The translations under genes were made by a program, and so were the position numbers. From an uncultured Pseudomonadota bacterium (lineage in GTDB: Bacteria > Pseudomonadota > Alphaproteobacteria > RF32 > CAG-239), in the NCBI GenBank assembly GCA_902796625.1, contig CADBPX010000075.1:1-13011 (forward strand): a DNA stretch of 13,011 nt, written 5' to 3'. Below, in pieces: positions 7,781-13,011 of this stretch (within the stretch, counting starts at the first letter, position 1; the number at the start of each line of letters is the position of its first letter). The notes beneath the pieces are model-generated. The model had not been told where the DNA came from. It saw only the letters and a program-made list of their open reading frames with translations, and did not search any database.

Positions 7781-7817
7781 TTAACCATTCATTAAATTTA
7801 ATTTAACAAATTGTTAA
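7781..7817. promoter_or_regulatory. Phased TTAA array: three overlapping TTAA-N7-TTAA sites (putative CtrA operators)
   Basis: TTAA occurs at 7781, 7792, 7803 and 7814, exactly 11 bp apart, so each adjacent pair forms a perfect TTAA-N7-TTAA, the full binding consensus of the alphaproteobacterial cell-cycle regulator CtrA. The outer two copies read TTAACCATTCA, an 11-bp direct repeat containing the half-site TTAACCAT. The last pair is also a perfect 15-bp inverted repeat (7803-7817). The array lies 18-54 nt upstream of the small ORF start, about 130-160 nt upstream of the transglycosylase GTG and about 190-225 nt upstream of the ssrA start, so control of the minus-strand operon is more likely. 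The pattern is seen directly; CtrA binding is inferred. Background AT-richness makes TTAA common, but four in exact phase is not expected by chance. Confidence 0.55.
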
Positions 7818-7972
7818 CCATTCAACAGGACTCCATATATCACCTCTTTTTTTAAAAATCTACAAAAAACGTACTTTCGATGTAAAATTTTCCGCTTGAC
7901 AAAGATAAGTCTTTGTTTTTACAGGCTTATAAAAACAACATCTTTTTAGTTTATCGCCAAAGTTTATATTAC

Positions 7973-8000
7973 TTGATTTTTCCTCAAGATAGTCTATATT
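7973..8000 (+). promoter_or_regulatory. Putative sigma-70 promoter of ssrA
   Basis: TTGATT (7973-7978) and TATATT (7995-8000) are 16 nt apart, placing transcription initiation near 8006-8008. That coincides with the start of a small hairpin with GTCAA/TTGAC arms and a GCAA tetraloop (8008-8021), at the expected 5' end of the tmRNA acceptor piece. Confidence 0.55.
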
Positions 8001-8006
8001 ATTAGC

Positions 8007-8300
8007 TGTCAAGCAATTGACTGTGACACCAGAGACCTTATGAAATAGGTATGTTGGACCCGGGGGCAGTACCCGGCGCCTCCACCATTCACGGGGGTGA
8101 AAAAGGTTTGACAGCGTATAATAAAGATAAGTGTTGTGTTCGGTGAGATACCACCGTTATCGGTTCAAAATAAATGAATGCAAATGATAATTTTGCACCA
8201 GTTGCTGTAGCTGCTTAGTTAAAGCAACAAATTTAAATTCTTTACGCTTTGGTTAGCATAAAGTGGGGAATGAGCCACCTAGCAACAGAACGGCTCTTTA
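8007..8300 (+). ncRNA. ssrA: Two-piece (circularly permuted) transfer-messenger RNA
   Basis: tmRNA rescues ribosomes stalled on broken mRNAs and tags the nascent chain for proteolysis. Here the acceptor (3') piece precedes the coding (5') piece, the permuted order of alphaproteobacteria. The acceptor piece ends CCTCCACCA at 8087. Its T-arm is a perfect 5-bp stem (8060-8064 with 8072-8076) with the 7-nt loop GGCAGTA. The coding piece starts GGGGGTG at 8093, and pairs fully with 8077-8083 to make a 7-bp acceptor stem containing the G3-U70 pair used by alanyl-tRNA synthetase. The spacer between the pieces is only TTCAC. P2-like pairings between the pieces are 8050-8055 with 8113-8118 and 8037-8041 with 8127-8131. 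A hairpin (8141-8145 with 8152-8156) precedes the tag at 8180-8218, and pseudoknot-capable sequence follows (around 8263-8296). Outer ends are approximate. sspB starts about 20 nt downstream. Confidence 0.93.
8180..8218 (+). other. SsrA tag reading frame (ANDNFAPVAVAA)
   Basis: The frame within tmRNA begins at the GCA resume codon and reads Ala-Asn-Asp-Asn-Phe-Ala-Pro-Val-Ala-Val-Ala-Ala, then TAG (8216-8218). With the alanine carried by the tmRNA, the full tag would be AANDNFAPVAVAA. The ANDN start is typical of alphaproteobacteria, and the terminal Ala-Ala is the ClpX recognition end. The Caulobacter tag is AANDNFAEEFAVAA, so this one is a residue shorter and has Pro-Val in place of the acidic Glu-Glu-Phe. 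Confidence 0.92.
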
Positions 8301-8321
8301 TTGTAACATAAGGATAAAAAT

Positions 8322-8792
8322 ATGGTTGATTATGTAGATGAAATTGATTATGACCTCTTGGTGCAAAAATCTTTGCGCAATGTAATTTATTATGCGCTAA
8401 AAATTGCCGAGGATCAAGGATTACCGGGAGAAAATCATTTTTATATTACCTTCCGTACCAATTTTCCCGGCACCATTATTTCTAAAAATTTAAAAATTCA
8501 GTATCCAGATTTAATGACCATAGTACTGCAGAATCAATTTGAAAATCTTACCGTTCGACATAACAATTTTTCGGTTGACTTAAGCTTTGGTGGCATTCCG
8601 CAAACCATTACCATTCCTTATGAAGCAATTACTTATTTTGCTGATCCGTACGCCAAGTTCGGTCTTAGTCTGACCCCGGAAAATGAAGACGACTATGCTA
8701 CGCAAGACGAACAAATTGCTGAACCGCATACTCACAACAATTCGGCACAAAATGCCGAAGTTATTTCAATTGACCAATATCGAAAAAAATAA
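8322..8792 (+). CDS. sspB: SspB family ClpXP adaptor (alphaproteobacterial type)
   Basis: SspB-alpha binds the N-terminal part of the SsrA tag and tethers tagged proteins to ClpX, which speeds their degradation by ClpP. The 156-residue cytosolic product has the family layout: an N-terminal helix (DYDLLVQKSLRNVIYYAL, 9-26), a compact beta domain (HFYITFRTNFPGTII, 39-53; VDLSFGGIPQTITIPYEAITYFADP, 85-109, with the well-conserved G-G-I-P), an acidic and polar tether (about 118-143), and the C-terminal ClpX-docking end VISIDQYRKK (147-156). AAGGA (8310-8314) lies 7 nt before the ATG. It sits about 20 nt downstream of the tmRNA gene with no obvious separate promoter, and its TAA overlaps the next ATG by one base. 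The identification is strong. Confidence 0.92.
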   Translation: MVDYVDEIDYDLLVQKSLRNVIYYALKIAEDQGLPGENHFYITFRTNFPGTIISKNLKIQYPDLMTIVLQNQFENLTVRHNNFSVDLSFGGIPQTITIPYEAITYFADPYAKFGLSLTPENEDDYATQDEQIAEPHTHNNSAQNAEVISIDQYRKK

Positions 8793-9028
8793 TGCGCAAA
8801 ATTTCCGTACTTATTGCTAATCGCCATGCTACCAGTATTTGTCTGGAAGAGGAATTTTATCAATCTTTGCTAAGTATTGCCGCCGAACTTAATATCAGCC
8901 TTAACCAACTGGTCTCGCAAATTGACGATGAACGCCGAAACACCAATCTTTCCAGTGCCATTCGCCTATATATTTTAAGCTACTACAAACAACAGCTTAT
9001 GAACGCCAAAAAGACCGAGAAAAAATAA
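8792..9028 (+). CDS. Small ribbon-helix-helix domain protein
   Basis: This 78-residue protein resembles the ribbon-helix-helix family found in alphaproteobacteria (RHH_4-like): a short strand KISVLIANRHATSICLEEEF (3-22), then two helices around YQSLLSIAAELNISLNQLVSQID (23-45) and NLSSAIRLYILSYYKQQL (52-69), and a basic tail. Related folds bind DNA as dimers. The S-S-A-I-R-L-Y-I-L motif is typical. It overlaps the sspB stop by one base (TAATG), which indicates translational coupling. It might be an autoregulator or a partner of the ssrA-sspB unit, but nothing in the sequence proves a target. Its last 32 nt overlap the 3' end of trkH on the other strand. Confidence 0.8.
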   Translation: MRKISVLIANRHATSICLEEEFYQSLLSIAAELNISLNQLVSQIDDERRNTNLSSAIRLYILSYYKQQLMNAKKTEKK

Positions 9029-10433
9029 CCATAACGGTAATAACTTCCAGCCTTCCGATAAACATTATAAAAGCCAACAACACCTTCAAAAACGGAGAGA
9101 AGAAGGCAAAATTTCCCTGCGGTCCGATAACATCAACTGCCCCGATTCCAATATTGGTAATGCAGGCCATTACTGCGGCAAAAGAAGTTGAAAAGTCATA
9201 TCCGCAAAGACTGACGGCTAAAGAAAAGACCACCAAACTGATAACGAATGAAAATAAATAAACAAACACCGACATTGATACTTTCTCTGATATATTCATA
9301 TTTCCTATTTTCATCGGGATAATGCGATTCGGTTCAATTGCTGAAATTATGTACTTACGCAAAAATGCATACACTACCTGCCAGCGTAATATTTTGATTG
9401 ATCCGCTGGTTGATCCTGTACATCCGCCGCATAAAGATAAAAACAAAATTACGGTGACGGCCCACACCCCCCATTGAGTATAGTCACAAGCTGAAAATCC
9501 GGCGGTTGTCACAATTGATATAACCGTAAAATATCCGTAACGAAAAGAATCCGGCAAAGCATATTCCGAAGTAATGTACAGATAAACACTTACCATAATT
9601 CCGGCAACCGTTATCAACTTAAAAAATGCGCGAACCTGACCGTTTTTATCGGCATCTCCGCCGCGTAACAATAAAACGTAATAAGTCATCGGCAAAGCAC
9701 CGGCCAACATAGCTAACATTGTCACGACCTCAATCGGAAAACTGTGAAAAGCCCCGATTGAACTGTTTTTGGTTGAAAATCCGCCGGTACCGATTGCCGT
9801 CATTGCATGATTTACGGCATCGAACACCCCCATACCGCAAAACACATAAGCCGCCGCACAAACAATCATCAGCAGAAAATAAACCGCCACGATACGTTTG
9901 GCAATATAACTGAATTTTGGCATAAATTTATCATTGGAATCTGAATTTTCCCGCTGAAATATCTGCATTCCGCCAATCCCGAGAAAAGGCAACAATGCTA
10001 CGGCGAAAATTACTATTCCCAAACCTCCGATACAGTTCAAGAGTGATCTCCACAATAATACGGCCGGCGGTAATGCTTCCACATCGGTAACAACCGTTGC
10101 ACTTGTACCGGTCAGACCGGACATCGACTCAAAAAAAGCATCAACAAAACTCGGCACAGCGTGATATAAATAAAACGGAACTGCGGCAAAAAAACTTACC
10201 AACACCCAACTGAACGCCGTAACCAGATAAGCCTGCTTTAAATTAATTCGTTTAAAACTGGTGTAATTAGCCAAAAACAAAGACATACCAAAAAACAAAG
10301 AATTAATTGCTCCGACTAAAAACGGTGACCATCCGTGTTGGTTAAGAGACATATCGATCGAAGCCGGAATTAACATAACCAATCCCAGAATTCCGAGAAT
10401 ATATCCGCTAATCATAAAAACCGGTTGCCACAT
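8997..10433 (-). CDS. trkH: Trk-type potassium uptake channel subunit
   Basis: TrkH forms the inner-membrane potassium-conducting part of the Trk system, normally gated by cytosolic TrkA (not in the window). The 478-residue product is full length (E. coli TrkH 483) and has four membrane-pore-membrane repeats with selectivity-filter segments SGLTGTSATV (about 105-114), AIGTGGFST (about 213-221), TTAGFSACD (about 310-318) and TNIGIGAVD (about 427-435). The Gly-rich CGGCTGSTSGSIKILR region (about 335-350) and the closing GRLEVITVMVIFSRSFWRS are hallmarks. The ATG at 10433 has no clear ribosome site; it lies 9 nt after the upstream stop, so coupling to that gene is likely. It converges on the ribbon-helix-helix gene, with a 32-nt overlap. 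Confidence 0.95.
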   Translation of the reverse strand: MWQPVFMISGYILGILGLVMLIPASIDMSLNQHGWSPFLVGAINSLFFGMSLFLANYTSFKRINLKQAYLVTAFSWVLVSFFAAVPFYLYHAVPSFVDAFFESMSGLTGTSATVVTDVEALPPAVLLWRSLLNCIGGLGIVIFAVALLPFLGIGGMQIFQRENSDSNDKFMPKFSYIAKRIVAVYFLLMIVCAAAYVFCGMGVFDAVNHAMTAIGTGGFSTKNSSIGAFHSFPIEVVTMLAMLAGALPMTYYVLLLRGGDADKNGQVRAFFKLITVAGIMVSVYLYITSEYALPDSFRYGYFTVISIVTTAGFSACDYTQWGVWAVTVILFLSLCGGCTGSTSGSIKILRWQVVYAFLRKYIISAIEPNRIIPMKIGNMNISEKVSMSVFVYLFSFVISLVVFSLAVSLCGYDFSTSFAAVMACITNIGIGAVDVIGPQGNFAFFSPFLKVLLAFIMFIGRLEVITVMVIFSRSFWRS

Positions 10434-10442
10434 AGTCTTAAC

Positions 10443-11366
10443 TTATTTTAATGCAACATTTTTCGCCAAATTATTTTCTACCATTGCTTTATTTATAAAA
10501 ATTCCGTTCACAAAACACAAAGCCGTAGCTGCCTGTGTTTGGGTGGTATAGGCGACAACATCGCAATGAACTTTTTGTCCTTCGGTAATTTTTTGCAAAT
10601 ATTGCCGAGCTGCTTCGGCATCATAAATATCCGGATTGGTATAAATTCCATACAAGAAAACGAAGCTGTTATTAATGTACAAACTATTCGGTCCGACCAC
10701 TTCAACCGTATCATATAATTTTTCCGACTCTGCCAAATAGGTTAAGCCAAGATCACGTCTTGCCGTATATAAATCCGAAAGGTTACCGCTATAATAAACA
10801 TCGCGATATTTTTCATCCAACTCTTTCTGTTCCCGAGCCGACACTTTTTCCTGTTCCTGCTCTGCTTCCTGCTTTAATTCGGAAAAACTTGCTTCATTGG
10901 TTTTATTTTCCGGTGCGGCATTAATTCGCTCATATTTAACCTGATTAAGTTTAGCTGTATTCCATACGGCATAACGAATAGGTTTTTCATCTGGTACTTT
11001 AGTTTTTTCATTTTTAACCAAATCCGGTGCTACTTCGGCAATTTGTTCCTTAACATCACCCAATTTTTCTGAAACTTTTTCAGAAGCCTGATCGATAACC
11101 GCTGCTGCTTTTTCGGAAACCTTAACCACTTTATTTTTAACAATTTCTGCTTCTTTACTCATCAGCTTTTCTTTATACCAACTGCCGATTTCCGTAAACT
11201 TAGTGCCGAAACACAAAGGAATAATCAACAAAACCAACAATAAAAAGACTATAACGCCGATAATATACCAAAATTTGCGCAACGGAAACGTCACCAACAT
11301 AACCAACTTATGAATCCATCCCAGAATTCCGTCGATACGCATACTTGCCCACTCTGATTTACTCAT
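10443..11366 (-). CDS. Membrane-anchored protein with a degenerate SNase-like (thermonuclease-fold) domain
   Basis: The start was set at the ATG at 11366, because GGAGGA sits 8 nt upstream, overlapping the metG stop; a 42-residue upstream extension lies inside metG. The 307-residue product has a short N-terminus, one membrane helix (around WYIIGVIVFLLLVLLIIPLC, 33-52) and a Lys/Glu-rich probable coiled-coil stalk (about 65-190) with repeated V-S-E-K units. Its C-terminal domain (about 210-307) follows the staphylococcal nuclease pattern: VEVVGPNSLYINNSFVFLYGIYTN, then AARQYLQKITEGQKVHCDVV, ATALCFVNGIFINKAMVENNLA. Residues equivalent to the catalytic Arg35, Glu43 and Arg87 are not present (FVFLYGI replaces R-x-x-G-I-D-x-P-E), so it should not cut nucleic acid. 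It sits 4 nt after metG and 9 nt before trkH. The fold reading is moderately sure; function unknown. Confidence 0.75.
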   Translation of the reverse strand: MSKSEWASMRIDGILGWIHKLVMLVTFPLRKFWYIIGVIVFLLLVLLIIPLCFGTKFTEIGSWYKEKLMSKEAEIVKNKVVKVSEKAAAVIDQASEKVSEKLGDVKEQIAEVAPDLVKNEKTKVPDEKPIRYAVWNTAKLNQVKYERINAAPENKTNEASFSELKQEAEQEQEKVSAREQKELDEKYRDVYYSGNLSDLYTARRDLGLTYLAESEKLYDTVEVVGPNSLYINNSFVFLYGIYTNPDIYDAEAARQYLQKITEGQKVHCDVVAYTTQTQAATALCFVNGIFINKAMVENNLAKNVALK

Positions 11367-11370
11367 ATGA

Positions 11371-13011
11371 TTATCCTCCGTATTTTTGTTGTAATTCTGC
11401 CGTTTTCTCCGGCGTAATACGTTCAAACAACGCTTCACCGGCCTCAAATGCAGTACCGGCAGCCAAAGCGTTGATTTGCGCTGCCACATCAAAATTTTTC
11501 AACGATGGCATATCTTCTTTCTGCAAATTAAATTTAGCCAGAATTTTTTCCGCGGTTTGAGGCATCAGCGGTGCGCTCAATATAGCATAAATACGCACTA
11601 AATTTAAGCAGATTCGCAAAATTGTTGCCGCCCGTTTTTCATCGGTTTTAATAACCGTCCACGGTTCGGTTACTGAAATATAATTATTTCCTTCCACCCA
11701 AATTGCCCGCAACTCGGCCACCGCCTTGCGAAATTCCAAGGCGTTCATATATTTGAAATAGTCATTAACCCTGTTTTGTAAAGTATTAATCAGCGTTTTA
11801 TCCTCATCATTCATCTCTCCGCCTTCCGGAACAAAACTGCCTAACTTAGAAGCGGTCATTTTCATAACTCTTTGTGCAAAATTTCCTAAAACGCCGTTTA
11901 AATCTTTATTGATTGTATTTACAAAACCTTCAATCGTAAATGAAGTATCCGAACCTTCCGGTGCGTTAGCCATCAACCAATAACGCCAATAATCTGCCGG
12001 AAATTCTTGCACTGCATCTTCGGCAAAAATACCGCGATGTTCTGACTTAGAGAATTTTCCTCCTTCAAATGTCAGATAGCTGAATCCCTTTAAGTAATCA
12101 ACTTTAGTCCATTCTTCCCCGGTTCCGAGCAATGTTGCCGGAAATGTAATGGAGTGATACGGTACATTATCTTTTCCCATAAACTCGACATAATAAACGT
12201 CTTTGGCATCAAGCCACCAATCTTTCCAGTTACGTTCTTGTGGTTTTTGATCGGCCCATTGTTTAGTAATCCCGATATAACCGATTGGTGCATCAAACCA
12301 CACATAAAACACCTTATCTTCAAACCCCTCTTTATTAACCGGAAATCCCCATTTTAAATCGCGGGTAATGCACCGCGGTTGCAGTCCTTCCTTCACCCAT
12401 TTTTTTGCAATTGAATACGCAACATCCGGCCAATAAGCTTCTTTAGTTTTGAGCCATTCGACAAGTTTTTCCTCAATTTTAGGCAAATTCAAAAACAAAT
12501 GCTTAGTTTCACGCACTTCCAAATTGGTAGAACCGGAAATTGTGCTTCTGGCATTAATCAAATCTGTTGGTTCCAACACTTTCGTACAATTTTCACATTG
12601 ATCTCCACGCGCTTTTTCATAGCCGCAATACGGACAAGTTCCGGTGATATAACGGTCAGCCAAAAACATTTTATCATCAACAGAATAAACCTGTTTCATT
12701 ACTTTTTCACTGATAAAACCGTTTTTATCGAGCTGGCTGAAAATATGATAAGTCATTTCCTTATTTTGTTCACTTGAAGTCCGCCCGAAATAATCAAAAG
12801 ACAAATTAAAATCTTTATAGGTCTTAATATGCCGTGCATGATATTTATCGCAATATTCCTGCACCGGCAGACCTTCTTTGAGTGCCCCTACTTCTGATGC
12901 CGTGCCGTGTTCGTCATTGCCGCAAATATATAAAACCTCATTTCCCAACATTCGCATATAACGAGCATAAACATCGGAAGGTAGCAAACACCCGACCATA
13001 TGTCCCAAATG
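11371..13011 (-). CDS. metG: Methionine--tRNA ligase, N-terminus outside window (partial)
   Basis: MetRS charges initiator and elongator tRNA-Met in the cytosol. The window covers 546 codons from His-Leu-Gly-His, the HIGH-type ATP motif at the edge, to the TAA at 11373. By comparison with the alphaproteobacterial type (about 570 residues), only about 20 N-terminal residues are missing. The zinc-binding knuckle is CPYCGYEKARGDQCENC (four Cys), the second ATP signature is KFSKS, and the connective stretches KVFYVWFDAPIGYIG and FMGKDNVPYHS are clear. There is no C-terminal EMAP-II-like tRNA-binding extension, as is usual for this type. It ends QQKYGG, and its last codons provide the ribosome site for the next gene. 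A GTG or TTG near the edge is not the true start; the gene continues beyond 13011. Confidence 0.97.
   Translation of the reverse strand, partial: HLGHMVGCLLPSDVYARYMRMLGNEVLYICGNDEHGTASEVGALKEGLPVQEYCDKYHARHIKTYKDFNLSFDYFGRTSSEQNKEMTYHIFSQLDKNGFISEKVMKQVYSVDDKMFLADRYITGTCPYCGYEKARGDQCENCTKVLEPTDLINARSTISGSTNLEVRETKHLFLNLPKIEEKLVEWLKTKEAYWPDVAYSIAKKWVKEGLQPRCITRDLKWGFPVNKEGFEDKVFYVWFDAPIGYIGITKQWADQKPQERNWKDWWLDAKDVYYVEFMGKDNVPYHSITFPATLLGTGEEWTKVDYLKGFSYLTFEGGKFSKSEHRGIFAEDAVQEFPADYWRYWLMANAPEGSDTSFTIEGFVNTINKDLNGVLGNFAQRVMKMTASKLGSFVPEGGEMNDEDKTLINTLQNRVNDYFKYMNALEFRKAVAELRAIWVEGNNYISVTEPWTVIKTDEKRAATILRICLNLVRIYAILSAPLMPQTAEKILAKFNLQKEDMPSLKNFDVAAQINALAAGTAFEAGEALFERITPEKTAELQQKYGG

Larger units (their letters stand above)
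7667..8006. other. Intergenic region between the transglycosylase operon (-) and ssrA (+)
   Basis: This stretch of about 340 nt holds most of the 38-codon candidate ORF (to 7763), the phased TTAA array at 7781-7817, and the ssrA promoter at 7973-8000. A possible minus-strand promoter for the transglycosylase operon is TTTACA (7886-7881), 18 nt, TAGATT (7862-7857). Downstream of it is a strong ribosome-site-like AGAGGTGAT (about 7838-7848) and a four-codon ORF (7836-7822). A 7-bp hairpin (7899-7905 with 7910-7916, loop TAAG) is followed by a short T run, but no plus-strand gene lies upstream for it to terminate. Confidence 0.6.

Noticed and set aside
7836..7850. Plus-strand resemblance to the 3' end of 16S rRNA (ATCACCTC...)
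   Set aside because: It is only the complement of a ribosome-site-like sequence; no other 16S sequence is nearby.
7899..7920. Hairpin with trailing T run as a terminator on the plus strand
   Set aside because: No plus-strand gene lies upstream for it to end; the stem is short and AT-rich.
7896..7932. TTGACA at 7896-7901 as the ssrA promoter
   Set aside because: The nearest -10-like TTATAA is about 25 nt away; the TTGATT/TATATT pair at 7973-8000 has proper spacing and fits the tmRNA 5' end.
8272..8302. GAGCC/GGCTC hairpin followed by TTTATT as an ssrA terminator
   Set aside because: The 5-bp stem has a 15-nt loop and an interrupted T run; it fits the tmRNA pseudoknot region better.
11367..11492. 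42-residue extension of the SNase-like gene into metG
   Set aside because: It overlaps the metG coding frame, and the ATG at 11366 has a strong GGAGGA site.
1..13011. Mobile element, CRISPR array, toxin-antitoxin pair or defence system
   Set aside because: No transposase, integrase, regularly spaced repeats or paired small toxin-like genes were seen; the ribbon-helix-helix gene is coupled to sspB and has no adjacent toxin.

Overview
The window looks like an AT-rich, uncultured alphaproteobacterium. Four things support this: a circularly permuted (two-piece) ssrA gene, an alpha-type SspB ending in the ...VISIDQYRKK-like tail, the alphaproteobacterial forms of YbjN and MetRS, and a cluster of TTAA-N7-TTAA sites matching the CtrA consensus. 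AT-richness and compact packing suggest a host-associated or gut lineage, but that is inference. No rRNA, tRNA, insertion sequence, prophage or CRISPR array was seen.

Layout, left to right. Positions 1-2258 (-) hold the N-terminal 752 codons of a very large unrecognised protein with three hydrophobic segments and a strong promoter. Diverging from it (+) are queA (queuosine biosynthesis) and a polytopic membrane protein ending in a degenerate GGDEF domain; the latter meets lgt (-) tail to tail on a shared TTAA. lgt diverges from a YbjN-family gene (+), whose 3' end overlaps an acyl-ACP thioesterase (-) by 35 nt. The thioesterase lies directly downstream of a lytic transglycosylase gene (-). 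A roughly 340-nt intergenic region follows, with four TTAA words at exact 11-bp spacing and a candidate 38-codon ORF (-). Next come ssrA (+), sspB (+) and a ribbon-helix-helix gene (+). These converge, with a 32-nt overlap, on a minus-strand operon: metG (5' end outside the window), then a membrane-anchored protein with a catalytically dead SNase-like domain, then trkH.

The most coherent functional unit is ssrA-sspB: the RNA that tags stalled nascent chains sits about 20 nt upstream of the gene for the adaptor that hands tagged proteins to ClpXP. No convincing terminator separates them, so co-transcription is plausible. Putative CtrA sites lie in the same intergenic region. The other genes are envelope and housekeeping functions: lipoprotein maturation, peptidoglycan cleavage, acyl-chain release, potassium uptake, and tRNA charging and modification.

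No clear novel defence or mobile system was found. The parts most likely to be undescribed are the large 5'-end gene, the phased TTAA array, the small ORF overlapping the transglycosylase start, and the two pseudo-enzyme membrane proteins (degenerate GGDEF and dead SNase).
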